Shown here in pieces: positions 42,858 through 52,064 of a DNA stretch of 64,000 bases. The notes under the pieces were generated by a model. It worked only from the letters and a program-made list of their open reading frames with translations, did not search any database and had not been told where the DNA came from. The stretch is from Gallaecimonas sp045291545 (lineage in GTDB: Bacteria; Pseudomonadota; Gammaproteobacteria; Enterobacterales; Gallaecimonadaceae). Position 1 is the first letter of the stretch. Every line of letters begins with the position of its first letter. The translations under genes were made by a program, and so were the position numbers. The stretch is taken from assembly GCF_045291545.1 (NCBI RefSeq), contig NZ_CP149514.1, positions 992,001 to 1,056,000 on the forward strand. Direction: 5' to 3'.

Positions 42858-43875
42858 AAAGGCGCTTACGATGCAGAGGGTCGAGGGTGGTAAAGAGAAT
42901 ATCGGTTACCACACTGACCAGAATAACAAAGGTCGACAACAACAGCAGACAACCCTGAATGACTGGCACGTCACGGGCATAAATGCTGTTGATGAGCACA
43001 TTGCCGACGCCGGGCCAGTCAAAGATACTTTCTGTGACAATGGTGCCGGACAGCAAGGCAGCGATTTGCAGTCCCAGAACCCGGCCAATAGGCAACAGTG
43101 CATTGTGTAAGCCATGGCGGCGGACAATACGCCACTGTGACCAGCCCCGGGCCCGTGCGGCGCGAATATAGTTTGCTTTGAGCACATCCTTGAGGGTGGC
43201 ACGGGTCAACCGGGCCACCACTGCCAGGGGAACCGTTGCCAGTACCAGCGCTGGCATAACCAGGTGGGCCAGGGCATCTTTTAACGCCGCTAGCCGGTGT
43301 GGCGTATCCGACAACCAGATATCAATGAGCATAAAGCCGGTTTTCGGCGGGATGTCATACAACAGCGACAGCCGCCCGGACACTGGCAGCCAACCCAACC
43401 GCAGTGAGAAAAACATCATCAGCAGCAGCGCCCACCAGTAGATCGGAATGGAATAACCGGCCAATGCCAGGCCTTGTACGGCGTAATCGGTCGCTGAGCG
43501 GCGGTACATGGCGGCCAGGGCTCCGGTAGGAATACCAATCAGCAACGCCAGCAGCATGGCGCTGAAGATCAGCTCCAAAGTCGCGGGCAAGGTGCGCATC
43601 AGTAGCGGCCATACCGGCTCATTATTGACCAGTGAATAACCCCAATCACCCGAAAAAATACGTTTCAGGTAGTAATAGAACTGCCGTGGCAGGCTGTCGT
43701 GCAGATGGTATTGCGTTTGTAGCTGTGCCAACTGGGTGGCGTTCATGTCGTCGGTGTTGGCCAAATGGCTCACCGCTGTACCCGGGCCCAGGTGGGTCAG
43801 ACTGAAAGAAAACAGCGCCAACAGCAAAACGGTGACCAAAAACAAATTCAGGCGGCGGAAGGTATAAAGCAGCAT
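42844..43875 (-). CDS. sapB: Peptide ABC transporter permease SapB
   Basis: Permease of 343 aa with an N-terminal membrane segment, a periplasmic loop (TQLAQLQTQYHLHDSLPRQF), and the remaining segments with the EAA-type loop NYIRAARARGWSQWRIVRRHGLHNA. Its ATG overlaps the sapA stop by one base (TAATG). Confidence 0.95.
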   Translation of the reverse strand: MLLYTFRRLNLFLVTVLLLALFSFSLTHLGPGTAVSHLANTDDMNATQLAQLQTQYHLHDSLPRQFYYYLKRIFSGDWGYSLVNNEPVWPLLMRTLPATLELIFSAMLLALLIGIPTGALAAMYRRSATDYAVQGLALAGYSIPIYWWALLLMMFFSLRLGWLPVSGRLSLLYDIPPKTGFMLIDIWLSDTPHRLAALKDALAHLVMPALVLATVPLAVVARLTRATLKDVLKANYIRAARARGWSQWRIVRRHGLHNALLPIGRVLGLQIAALLSGTIVTESIFDWPGVGNVLINSIYARDVPVIQGCLLLLSTFVILVSVVTDILFTTLDPLHRKRLYAKP

Positions 43876-45488
43876 TAGTCCTCCCGGTGAGCCTTGGCAA
43901 AATTAATGGCGCCAAAGGCATGTAGTTGCACGCCCTGAATATCTTTCTGGCTGGCCAGAAAACGCAGGCCGTGGGCCAGCGGTACCACCGGCATTGCTTT
44001 GTAAAGATATTGCTGGGCCTGGCGGTAATAGGCCATACGCTTGCTTCTGACCGGGGTTAACAGGGCGTTCGCGAGAATGGCATCAAAGGCCGGGTCACAC
44101 CAGTTAGCCCGGTTATTACCCGATGCCAGAGCCGCGCAAGATAACGTCGGTGAAAAGAAATTATCCGGGTCAGTGTTATCAGCACTCCAGCCAATCAAGA
44201 CCGAATCATGTTGGCCACGGGCCAGGCGGCGGCGAAAGGTATTCCAGTCATAGGTGACAATCTGTACCCGAACGTTAATGGCTGCCAGATCAGACTGGAT
44301 CAACTCGGCCATCTTGCGGGCATTGGGGTTATAAGAGCGTGATACCGGCATCGCCCAGACGGTCATGCTAAAGCCATTGGCCAGGCCGGCTTTTTTCAGC
44401 AGCGCTTTGGCTTCATCCAGATTGTGCTTAAGCGGTGGCAAATCCGGGTCATAGGCCCAGGAGCTTTCCGGTAGCAGTGAATTGGCCACAGAGCCGGTAC
44501 CGTAAAAAACTGCTTTCATCATGGTCTGGCGGTCAATGGCCAGCGCCAGCGCGTGGCGTACATCCGGGTTATTAAACGGTGGCCGCTCGGTATTAAAAGC
44601 CCAGAAACCCACGTTCAGGCCCGGCTCTGACTGCAACTTCAGACGCGGATGCTTACGCACCTCGCCGATTTCTGAGGCCAGTGGCAGGCCCATTACGTCG
44701 CACTCACCGGTAAGCAACTTCGCCAGCCGGCGCGAGCTTTTGCGGGTGATATCAAAGATAAGCGGGTCCACCGCCGGCTTGCCATCCCAATAATGCGGGT
44801 TGGCACGGTAACGGATGTAACTGCCTTTACGGTAACGTTCAAAAATAAAGGGGCCGGTGCCCACCGGCTTGCTGTCGATATTGGCCGGCGTGCCGGCAGC
44901 CAGTAACTGCTTGGCATATTCTGCTGACAGGATCACTTCATAATCAGTGGCCATATTGGCTAAAAAAGAAGCGTCCGGGCGCCGTAATATGAAGGTAACC
45001 TGGTAGTCGTTATCGCGGCGGATGGTACTGATCAGTTTGTTCAGACCGACGGCATTAAAAAACGGGTAATCGCCCCCTGAAACATCATGATACGGCGACG
45101 CCGGGTCGAGCTGGCGGCGAAAACTGAAAATCACATCGTCAGCGTTAAAGTCGCGGCTAGGGGTGAAGTAAGCGGTATGCTGGAACTGCACGCCGCGGCG
45201 CAGTTCGAAGGTATAGCGCAGGCCGTCCGGGCTGACTTGCCAGCTGGTGGCCAGGCGGGGAATAACCTCCCCGGTTTTAGCATCAATGTCGATCAGCTTG
45301 TCGTATAACTGATTGGCGGTCGCGTCAGCGGTGGTGCCGGAGGTTACCAGCTGCGGGTTGAAGGTTTCCGGGCTGCCTTCGGCGCAGTACACCAGGCCCT
45401 GGCGACTGAGATCGCTGCCTTGCTTGGAGCAGGCTGCCAACACTACTACCAAAGGCAGCAGCAGGGTGAAGCGACAGGGGCGCATCAT
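43875..45488 (-). CDS. sapA: Peptide ABC transporter substrate-binding protein SapA, probable lipoprotein
   Basis: Extracytoplasmic solute-binding protein (family 5). From ATG 45488 it is 537 aa: a hydrophobic leader and then LAAC with the lipobox Cys at residue 20, so it should be lipid-anchored rather than free as in E. coli SapA. Matching family segments include YCAEGSPETFNPQL, FTPSRDFNADDVIFSFRR, YPFFNAV, VGTGPFIFERYRKGSYIRYR, LLTGECDVM and NNPDVRHALALAIDR. A GTG at 45491 is the alternative start; no strong ribosome site is seen. It lies 100 bp after pspF. Confidence 0.93.
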   Translation of the reverse strand: MMRPCRFTLLLPLVVVLAACSKQGSDLSRQGLVYCAEGSPETFNPQLVTSGTTADATANQLYDKLIDIDAKTGEVIPRLATSWQVSPDGLRYTFELRRGVQFQHTAYFTPSRDFNADDVIFSFRRQLDPASPYHDVSGGDYPFFNAVGLNKLISTIRRDNDYQVTFILRRPDASFLANMATDYEVILSAEYAKQLLAAGTPANIDSKPVGTGPFIFERYRKGSYIRYRANPHYWDGKPAVDPLIFDITRKSSRRLAKLLTGECDVMGLPLASEIGEVRKHPRLKLQSEPGLNVGFWAFNTERPPFNNPDVRHALALAIDRQTMMKAVFYGTGSVANSLLPESSWAYDPDLPPLKHNLDEAKALLKKAGLANGFSMTVWAMPVSRSYNPNARKMAELIQSDLAAINVRVQIVTYDWNTFRRRLARGQHDSVLIGWSADNTDPDNFFSPTLSCAALASGNNRANWCDPAFDAILANALLTPVRSKRMAYYRQAQQYLYKAMPVVPLAHGLRFLASQKDIQGVQLHAFGAINFAKAHRED

Positions 45489-45591
45489 CACGACCGTATT
45501 TTCTTCGACAAAACAAAGACCGGCACTCTACCACCGCTTCGCCACCGGCGCCAAACCTTGCTCGTCATAGTGTTCTCTTCGCTGCCTGTAG

Positions 45592-46632
45592 TCAGTCTTC
45601 AGTGCGGTCTAGCAGTTCATACTTACGCAGTATGCCCCGTAACTGATGGTAGGTCAGTCCCAGGGTTTCGGCGGTACGTTTCTGGTTGAACTGGCTGGCC
45701 CGCAGTGCTTCTTTGAGCAGGTCAATTTCAAAATTCTGAGTCACCTCTTTGAAATCCAGCGGGAACTGATGCGCCTGCCGGCTGGCGGTGGCCGGCTGGC
45801 TGGTTTCAGCAGTGACCTGGCGGTCTTGGGTACGCACCTGCTGGCTTGGCCGCCAGGGCGACTCAAATGGATTGAGCACAATATTATGTACCGGTAGATC
45901 CGGGTTGTTATGGCGGTAAACACTGCGTTCAACAACGTTTTTCAGTTCCCGGATGTTACCGGGCCAGTGGTAGTCCAGCAGCAGTTGTTTGGCTTTTTTG
46001 GTAAAACCGGAAAACAGCGGCTGCTCCAGTTGCCGGGCCATGGCTATGGCGAAATGCTCGGCCAGCAGCAGAATATCTTCCCGGCGTTCACGCAGTGGCG
46101 GCAGGGTGATCACGTCAAAGGCCAGGCGATCCAGCAAATCGGCACGAAAAGCGCCTTTATCTGCCAGGGTGGGCAGATCTTCGTTGGTGGCGCACACCAG
46201 TCGAACATCGGTGCGCAGACTACGAGAACCGCCAACCCGTTCAAACTCACCGTATTCGATAACGCGTAGCAGTTTTTCCTGCACTAGCCCGGAAGTGTTC
46301 GCCAGCTCATCAAGGAACAGGGTGCCGCCATCTGCCCGTTCAAAGCGGCCTTCATGACGTTTGCCGGCACCGGTAAAGGCCCCTTGTTCATAACCGAACA
46401 GCTCGGATTCCAGCAGGTTCTCGTTAAGTGCGGCACAATTGAGCTTGAGATAGCTCTGATCCCAGCGGCTGGACAAAAAGTGCAGGCGTTCGGCAATCAG
46501 TTCCTTACCGGTGCCGCGCTCGCCAATGATCAGCACCGGTTTATTTAGTGGCGCTACCTGCGAGACTTGCTCGATCACTTCCAGAAAACTGTTCGCCTGC
46601 CCCAGCAGGTTGTCGTGTCGCCGTGATGCCAT
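45592..46632 (-). CDS. pspF: Psp operon transcriptional activator PspF
   Basis: Sigma54 enhancer-binding protein of 346 aa without a receiver domain, as usual for PspF. Walker A GERGTGKE is at residues 37-44, the sigma54-contacting GAFTGA loop at 84-89, Walker B LFLDEL near 105-110, and a C-terminal Fis-type helix-turn-helix (NQKRTAETLGLTYHQLRGILRKY). PspA binds and inhibits it until membrane stress. It is divergent from pspA, and the shared region holds the sigma54 promoter. Confidence 0.97.
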   Translation of the reverse strand: MASRRHDNLLGQANSFLEVIEQVSQVAPLNKPVLIIGERGTGKELIAERLHFLSSRWDQSYLKLNCAALNENLLESELFGYEQGAFTGAGKRHEGRFERADGGTLFLDELANTSGLVQEKLLRVIEYGEFERVGGSRSLRTDVRLVCATNEDLPTLADKGAFRADLLDRLAFDVITLPPLRERREDILLLAEHFAIAMARQLEQPLFSGFTKKAKQLLLDYHWPGNIRELKNVVERSVYRHNNPDLPVHNIVLNPFESPWRPSQQVRTQDRQVTAETSQPATASRQAHQFPLDFKEVTQNFEIDLLKEALRASQFNQKRTAETLGLTYHQLRGILRKYELLDRTED

Positions 46633-46715
46633 CAGTGGTTATTTTCGCCAAATAGTGGTTGAACTAATGATAAGCTACATTTACCCACAATGGGGCAACA
46701 AAATAAATCTTTTTT

Positions 46716-46728
46716 ATTCAACAAGTTA
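46716..46728. promoter_or_regulatory. Possible IHF site before pspA
   Basis: ATTCAACAAGTTA matches WATCAANNNNTTR with one mismatch and lies between the expected PspF-binding region and the sigma54 promoter, the position used by IHF in E. coli. Confidence 0.4.
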
Positions 46729-46742
46729 TGGTTTTTGGCAAA

Positions 46743-46760
46743 CTGGCACGGTTTTCGGAT
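46743..46760 (+). promoter_or_regulatory. Sigma54 promoter of pspABC
   Basis: CTGGCACGGTTTTCGGAT has a perfect -24 element (TGGCACG) and a weak -12 element in which G but not the following C is kept (GG instead of GC). The E. coli pspA promoter is also non-consensus at this point. The predicted transcript starts near 46769, 36 bp before pspA. Confidence 0.7.
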
Positions 46761-46804
46761 AGTCAGGAGCAAGGTAATCCCTGACATTAGATGAGGACAT
46801 CGCT

Positions 46805-47473
46805 ATGGGTATTTTCTCTCGCTTTACCGATATCGTAAATGCCAATCTCAACGCGCTGTTGGACAAGGCTGAAGATCCGGAAAAAATGGTTCGCCTGATC
46901 ATTCAGGAAATGGAAGACACGCTGGTTGAAGTACGCTCGCTGTCTGCCAAAGCCCTGGCTGAGCGCAAGGACTTGGAGCGTCGCATCCAGAAACTGGCTG
47001 AAAAGGCCAATGACTGGCAGGCCAAGGCGGAACTGGCGTTGAATAAAGAACGCGAGGATCTGGCCAAAGGCGCACTGATTGAAAAAAGTCGTGCTGAAGA
47101 AGCCTTGGTGGTACTTCAAAACGAGTTGGAGCAGGTCAATCAGAGTATTGACAAGCTGGCCGAAGAGGTCACCCAAATCAATGAGAAACTGACTGACGCC
47201 CGGGCCCGGCAAAAGAGCATCATCATGCGCAAGCAGTCTGCTCAGACCCGCCTGGAAGTGCGCAAGCGCTTTGACGGTAACAAAGTCGAAGACACCATGG
47301 CCAAGTTCGAGCAGTATGAGCGTCGCATCGACGATATCGAAGCACAGGTCGAATCCTATGATATGGGTAAGGGCAAGAGCCTGGAATCCGAATTTGCTGC
47401 CTTGGCAGCAGACGAGAAAGTGGATCAGGAACTGAGCGCCCTCAAGGCCAAACTGGCCAAGAATAAAAAGTAA
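46805..47473 (+). CDS. pspA: Phage shock protein A
   Basis: PspA/IM30 protein of 222 aa, nearly all coiled coil, with the N-terminal amphipathic helix MGIFSRFTDIVNANLNALLDKAEDPEKM. It inhibits PspF in normal cells and supports the membrane as an oligomer under stress. The ATG follows GAGGAC. Confidence 0.97.
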   Translation: MGIFSRFTDIVNANLNALLDKAEDPEKMVRLIIQEMEDTLVEVRSLSAKALAERKDLERRIQKLAEKANDWQAKAELALNKEREDLAKGALIEKSRAEEALVVLQNELEQVNQSIDKLAEEVTQINEKLTDARARQKSIIMRKQSAQTRLEVRKRFDGNKVEDTMAKFEQYERRIDDIEAQVESYDMGKGKSLESEFAALAADEKVDQELSALKAKLAKNKK

Positions 47474-47488
47474 GCTAAGGAGCTGAAC

Positions 47489-47725
47489 ATGGAGGATGTG
47501 CTGACGTTACTTGTTGCGCCACTGATCATCTTTATGGTGCTAGTGGCGCCCATCTGGCTCATCCTGCACTACCGCAGCAAACGTCAGGTAGGGCAGGGCT
47601 TGAGCGAAATGGAAAGAGCCCAGTTGAATCAGCTCTCCCAGAGTGCGGAAAAAATGGCGGAACGTATTGCCACTCTGGAAAAGCTGCTGGACGAAGAAAA
47701 CCCGCAGTGGCGCAACAAGGCCTGA
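47489..47725 (+). CDS. pspB: Phage shock protein B
   Basis: Small (78 aa) inner-membrane protein with an N-terminal membrane helix (about residues 5-27, including FMVLVAPIWLILHY) and a cytoplasmic coiled coil with SQSAEKMAERIATLEKLLDEENPQWR. With PspC it relieves PspA inhibition of PspF. It starts 15 bp after pspA with AAGGAG. Confidence 0.96.
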   Translation: MEDVLTLLVAPLIIFMVLVAPIWLILHYRSKRQVGQGLSEMERAQLNQLSQSAEKMAERIATLEKLLDEENPQWRNKA

Positions 47726-47765
47726 GTGGCCTTAGCGCCCCCACTGCTAACGAGGAGTTGTCACC

Positions 47766-48155
47766 ATGACACAATCACGAGGCACCCTGTATCGTTACCC
47801 TGATGAAGGCAAACTGGGTGGTGTCTGCGCAGGCCTGGGGCATTACTTCGGTATTGATGTCTGGCTGGTGCGGGTACTGGTAGTGGCAGGTACTGTACTG
47901 ACCGCCGGGCCATTTTTTGTTGTGGCCTATATTGCCTTATGGTTCATTCTGGACCGCGCACCATTACCCCTTAACAAAACGGTCGAAGGTAAAATCAGGG
48001 TTAAAAACAAAGTCTGGCAGGACGGTGAGTCACCGCGCCAGGCGGTACGGGATATCAATGAACAGTTTTCCCGACTTGAGCAACGGCTCAGAAGCATGGA
48101 AAGTTATGTGACGTCCAATGAGTATCAGCTCAACCGGCAAATTAACCGTCTCTAA
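47766..48155 (+). CDS. pspC: Phage shock protein C
   Basis: Inner-membrane sensor protein of 129 aa. The PspC domain (residues about 8-65, LYRYPDEGKLGGVCAGLGHYFGIDVWLVR) includes a membrane segment, followed by a C-terminal region of coiled-coil type (INEQFSRLEQRLRSMESYV). The ATG follows GAGGAG. Confidence 0.96.
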   Translation: MTQSRGTLYRYPDEGKLGGVCAGLGHYFGIDVWLVRVLVVAGTVLTAGPFFVVAYIALWFILDRAPLPLNKTVEGKIRVKNKVWQDGESPRQAVRDINEQFSRLEQRLRSMESYVTSNEYQLNRQINRL

Positions 48156-48163
48156 CCTTCACT

Positions 48164-48183
48164 CAGGCGCCAGTAGGCGCCTG
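48164..48183 (+). other. Hairpin between pspC and ycjX
   Basis: Perfect 8-bp stem CAGGCGCC/GGCGCCTG with loop AGTA, 9 bp after pspC and 17 bp before ycjX. It is not followed by a T-run, so it may tune expression of the distal psp genes instead of ending transcription. Confidence 0.5.
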
Positions 48184-48199
48184 TGGTTTATGGAGCATT

Positions 48200-49588
48200 A
48201 TGGCCATTTGGGATAACAGCACGTTTAAATCGGTCACTCAGGAACTCACCGACACCCTGCGCCGGGGCCTCGACCAGCACGTTCGGCTGGCTGTTACCGG
48301 GCTTTCCCAGGCGGGCAAAACCGCTTTTATCACATCGCTTACGGATCAGCTGCTTCATGGCACGCCTCGGCAGTTGCCGTTTTTTCCGGCGATGGCAGAA
48401 GGGCGTTACCGGGGCGCCCGTGAGCAGCCGCAGCCCCATCCCTTGGTGCCGCGCTTTCGTTACCGCGACAATCACGCGGCTCTGGTGGGTGAGCCGCCCC
48501 ACTGGGCACCTTCGACCTCCGGCATCAGCGAGTTACGTTTGGAACTGAAATACCAGCCAGACAGCGGCTTGCGCAGTTGGCTGGGCGACAGCGCCACCTT
48601 GACCCTGGATATTGTTGATTACCCCGGAGAGTGGCTACTGGACCTGGATTTACTTGGCCAGGACTACCAGCAATGGAGCGAGCGCCAGCAGGCACTGCTG
48701 ACTGCCGCACCTCGCCAGGCATTGGCCGCCGACTGGCTGGCCCAAGCCCAGCAATGTTGTGACGCCAATCAACTTGACGACGCTGCTGTCGATCAGCTCG
48801 CCGCCGGTTATGCCGCATTATTGGCGCGTTTTCGCCAGGAACTGGGGCTGTATTACCTGCAGCCGGGGCGTTTTTTACTGCCCGGCGAGCTTAAAGGCGC
48901 ACCAGTACTGGCCTTTTTCCCCTGGCCCGGAACTGCCACGGACGGGCCGCTGTATCAGCGTTTGCAGGCCACCTTTGAACAGTACAAGCAGGATGTGGTG
49001 CGACGCTTTTACCGTGACCACTTTGCCAAGATTGACCGCCAGGTGGTGCTGGTCGATACCCTGGCTGCCCTTAATCACTCGCGGGCGGCCTTTTTAGACT
49101 TACAACAGGCGCTGACTCAGGTCCTGCATAGCTTTCATTACGGGCAATCCAATTTGCTCAAGCGTTTATTCTCACCACGGATTGATAAGGTACTGTTTGC
49201 GGCCACCCAGGCTGACCGGTTAACGCCCGATCAGCGCCCGGCGCTAACGTCCCTGCTCAGGCAGTTGATTGGCCCGGCACTGGAGCCTATACGCTTTGCC
49301 GGCATTGATGTTGGAGTCGAGACCCTGGCAGCAATAGCCGCCACCGAAGCCGGTCATGCTGAGCAGGGCGGTGAAAAGCTGCCGTGTTTGCGCGGGCATT
49401 TGCATAACGGTGAAGCTGTTACCCTGTTTCCCGGCGATGTGCCCAGCCAGTTACCGGGTAGTGCTTTTTGGCAACAGCAAGGCTTTGACTTCCCTGATTT
49501 TGCGCCGCCACCGGGGCTGGCGTCTCCTTTACCGCATCTGCGTATGGATAAAGCCTTGGCCTTTTTATTAGGAGATAAGCTGGCATGA
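48200..49588 (+). CDS. ycjX: YcjX family stress P-loop protein
   Basis: P-loop protein of 462 aa (DUF463), with Walker A GLSQAGKT at residues 34-41 and a later LDIVDYPGEW segment. E. coli YcjX is part of the PspF regulon, and its function is not settled. Here it is the fourth gene of the psp cluster and overlaps ycjF by 4 bases. Confidence 0.93.
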   Translation: MAIWDNSTFKSVTQELTDTLRRGLDQHVRLAVTGLSQAGKTAFITSLTDQLLHGTPRQLPFFPAMAEGRYRGAREQPQPHPLVPRFRYRDNHAALVGEPPHWAPSTSGISELRLELKYQPDSGLRSWLGDSATLTLDIVDYPGEWLLDLDLLGQDYQQWSERQQALLTAAPRQALAADWLAQAQQCCDANQLDDAAVDQLAAGYAALLARFRQELGLYYLQPGRFLLPGELKGAPVLAFFPWPGTATDGPLYQRLQATFEQYKQDVVRRFYRDHFAKIDRQVVLVDTLAALNHSRAAFLDLQQALTQVLHSFHYGQSNLLKRLFSPRIDKVLFAATQADRLTPDQRPALTSLLRQLIGPALEPIRFAGIDVGVETLAAIAATEAGHAEQGGEKLPCLRGHLHNGEAVTLFPGDVPSQLPGSAFWQQQGFDFPDFAPPPGLASPLPHLRMDKALAFLLGDKLA

Positions 49589-50619
49589 CGTTACGCCGCG
49601 GCCAACGATTTGCACATAGCGATGGCGACGACCCAGCGCTGCGCCCGGCGCAGCGCCTGGCCGAGCAGCATTTTATTGCCGATCAAGAGCCGGAGGCACA
49701 ACTGGAGCGCGCCTTGGCCCGGCCCCGACGGCGGCCCTGGTTAGCCTGGGGACTGGCGCTACTGCTGCTTGGCAGCATTGGCCAAGCGGTACTTTGGCTG
49801 TGGCAGTTATGGCAGAGCTGGCCGGTGTTGGCGGTGATTTTTGCGGCGGCTCTGGTGCTGCTCGGCGGTGGTGGCTTGCGGGCCTTGTGGCGGGAATGGC
49901 GGGCCTTGAAAGTGCTGCGCAAGCTGGAGCGTAGCAGCCAGCAGGCGGCCAAAGCGGACAGTGGCGATCAGGCCCTGGTGGTGCTGGAGCGCAGCATGAA
50001 ACTGCGTGGCCAGGCGGACAGTGCGGCCATGAGCCGTTTTTTGGCGTCGGTGTCTGGGCACGACAATGGCCAGGAAGTGCAACAACGGTTTCGCCAGCTG
50101 GTGCTCAGTGAGCTGGACTCTCAGGCACAAGCCGTGATCCGCCGTTACGCTCTGGAAGCGACGGTACTGGTGGCGGTAAGCCCGCTGGCGCTGACCGACA
50201 TGGCGATTGTCGCCTGGCGCAATACCCGGCTGACGCGTGAAGTGGCCCGCGTTTACGGCCTGCAACTGGGTTACTGGAGCCGGGTGCGGTTGTTGCGACA
50301 AGTGTTTATCAACATGATCTACGCCGGTGCCTCGGAAATGGCCATCGATGTTGGCATGAGTACCTTGGGCGCCGACATGCTCGGCAAGTTGTCTGGGCGG
50401 GCGGCGCAGGGGGTTGGCGCCGGCTTGTTAACGGCCCGCCTGGGTTGGCATGCCATGCGCTTATGCCGGCCTTTGCCACTGGATATCGAGGAGCAAAAAG
50501 CGCTGTCGTCGGTACGCCGGCGGCTGTTACTGGACATGGGCAAGGATTTAATGAAATTGCCAGGCATGGTACTAAACCGTCAAAAGAGTACGGCCGAAAA
50601 ACCTGACGATGTGACCTGA
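49585..50619 (+). CDS. ycjF: YcjF (UPF0283) membrane protein
   Basis: Inner-membrane protein of 344 aa. Two adjacent hydrophobic segments lie at about residues 50-75 and 78-100, flanked by an Arg-rich N-terminus, with a third region around 195-215 (VLVAVSPLALTDMAIVAW). The C-terminal part contains GLQLGYWSRVRLLRQVF. ATGA overlap with ycjX means the two are co-translated. A GC hairpin GACGGCTG/CAGCCGTC lies at 50632-50653 but lacks a good T-tract. Confidence 0.93.
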   Translation: MTLRRGQRFAHSDGDDPALRPAQRLAEQHFIADQEPEAQLERALARPRRRPWLAWGLALLLLGSIGQAVLWLWQLWQSWPVLAVIFAAALVLLGGGGLRALWREWRALKVLRKLERSSQQAAKADSGDQALVVLERSMKLRGQADSAAMSRFLASVSGHDNGQEVQQRFRQLVLSELDSQAQAVIRRYALEATVLVAVSPLALTDMAIVAWRNTRLTREVARVYGLQLGYWSRVRLLRQVFINMIYAGASEMAIDVGMSTLGADMLGKLSGRAAQGVGAGLLTARLGWHAMRLCRPLPLDIEEQKALSSVRRRLLLDMGKDLMKLPGMVLNRQKSTAEKPDDVT

Positions 50620-50779
50620 ATAGGCCATTCAGACGGCTGGAGTGGCAGCCGTCCTGGCGGCTGGATTTCTTAAAAATATGTTCAATATCAAATAATTAAC
50701 AGGTCGGACTGGTTGCCTATTGTGCACTGCCCGAAAGCTCCCTAAGGTGGCTGCTTCTTTATTATTCTAAGAGGTTGTC

Positions 50780-51961
50780 ATGACCCACAGCAGTCACCCG
50801 GAAACCGCCGCTATTCACGGCGGTAAAGATCGCAACGACCCCCATCGCGCCCTGGCTGCGCCGCTTTATCAGACGTCTACCTTTGCTTTTGCCAACAGCG
50901 CCGAAGGCGCCGCCCGTTTTGCCGGTGATGACTGTGGGCCGATTTACACGCGGCTCGGTAACCCGACGGTCGCCGAGATGGAGCGCACCGTCGCAGCCTT
51001 GGAAGGCAAAGAAGCGGCGGTAGCAACGGCGTCAGGTATGGCGGCAGTGTCAGCAGCATTGCTGGGCTCTTTGCAGGCGGGTGACCATCTGGTGGCATCG
51101 AAGGCTGTTTACGGCTGCTCCTTTGCGCTGATGAATCATATGCTGCCGCGCTTTGGTATTGAGGTCAGCTTCGTTGATATGACCCGGCCGGATGAGGTCA
51201 GTAATGCCATCAAGGCCAACACCAAGGCGTTGTTTTTGGAGACACCGGTCAATCCCAACCTGGAAGTGATTGACTTGGCCGCTATCGGCGAGCTGGTTGT
51301 GCGCCACCAATTGCTCGGTATTGCCGATAACACCTTCTTGACGCCGCTGCTGCAACGCCCGGGAGATTATGGTTTTGAGCTGGTGCTGCACTCAGCCACC
51401 AAATATCTCAATGGCCATGGCGATGTTATCGCCGGCATTTTGTGTGGCAGCCAGGCACGTATCGATGACATTCGCGCGACAGCCATCAAAGATATCGGTG
51501 GCAGCCTGGGGCCTTTTGAAGCCTGGCTGATTCTGCGCGGCTTAAAAACCCTGCCTATTCGCATGGAGCGCCATTGCCAAAGCGCCATGACGGTAGCGCA
51601 GTGGCTGGAAAACCAGAGCCAGGTTAAAGCCGTGTACTACCCGGGCTTGGAAAGCCACCCCGGACACCGTTTTATTGGCACCCAGATGAAAGCGGCGGGC
51701 GGTGTTATCGCCTTTGAACTCAATGCCAGCCTGGCCGACAGCGCCGCCTTTATTGACCGCCTCAAGCTCTTTACTCTGGCGGTCAGTCTCGGTGACGCCG
51801 AGTCGCTGGTGTCACACCCGGCATCGATGACCCATTCGCCCTACACACCGGAAGAACGCGCCATGGCCGGGATCAGCGACAGCCTCATCCGTATCTCCGT
51901 CGGTCTTGAGCATGTTGATGATTTAATTGCTGATTTATCACAAAGCCTAGCTGCAGTGTAA
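50780..51961 (+). CDS. megL: Methionine gamma-lyase
   Basis: PLP enzyme of 393 aa of the Cys/Met metabolism family that splits methionine to methanethiol, ammonia and 2-oxobutyrate. The PLP lysine is K208 in SATKYLNGHGD. C113 in VYGCSFA corresponds to the active-site Cys that marks methionine gamma-lyases rather than cystathionine lyases. The C-terminal SLGDAESLVSHPASMTHS is typical. ATG 50780 follows AGAGG. 2-Oxobutyrate would join the branched-chain/propionyl-CoA flow. A cystathionine-lyase role cannot be excluded. Confidence 0.88.
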   Translation: MTHSSHPETAAIHGGKDRNDPHRALAAPLYQTSTFAFANSAEGAARFAGDDCGPIYTRLGNPTVAEMERTVAALEGKEAAVATASGMAAVSAALLGSLQAGDHLVASKAVYGCSFALMNHMLPRFGIEVSFVDMTRPDEVSNAIKANTKALFLETPVNPNLEVIDLAAIGELVVRHQLLGIADNTFLTPLLQRPGDYGFELVLHSATKYLNGHGDVIAGILCGSQARIDDIRATAIKDIGGSLGPFEAWLILRGLKTLPIRMERHCQSAMTVAQWLENQSQVKAVYYPGLESHPGHRFIGTQMKAAGGVIAFELNASLADSAAFIDRLKLFTLAVSLGDAESLVSHPASMTHSPYTPEERAMAGISDSLIRISVGLEHVDDLIADLSQSLAAV

Positions 51962-51974
51962 CGCCTCGTTTACG
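51957..51974. promoter_or_regulatory. TyrR-like box before phhA
   Basis: TGTAAC-N6-TTTACG matches TGTAAA-N6-TTTACA at 10 of 12 positions, including the G and C that are essential for TyrR binding. It overlaps the megL stop codon and is 91 bp before phhA, beyond a terminator. Confidence 0.55.
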
Positions 51975-51981
51975 GCCACTA

Positions 51982-52012
51982 AGCCCTCTGACCAGCGTCA
52001 GGGGGCTTTTTC
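51982..52012 (+). terminator. Terminator after megL
   Basis: Stem AGCCCTCTGAC/GTCAGGGGGCT (one T:G pair) with loop CAGC followed by TTTTTC. Confidence 0.82.
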
Positions 52013-52064
52013 ATTAAGGCGCTACTGCGTACGCTCGGTGGGTCACACACCACAGCAGAAAATT

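Noticed and set aside
50632..50653. Terminator after ycjF
   Set aside because: The hairpin GACGGCTG/CAGCCGTC is good but lacks a following T-tract; mentioned only with ycjF.
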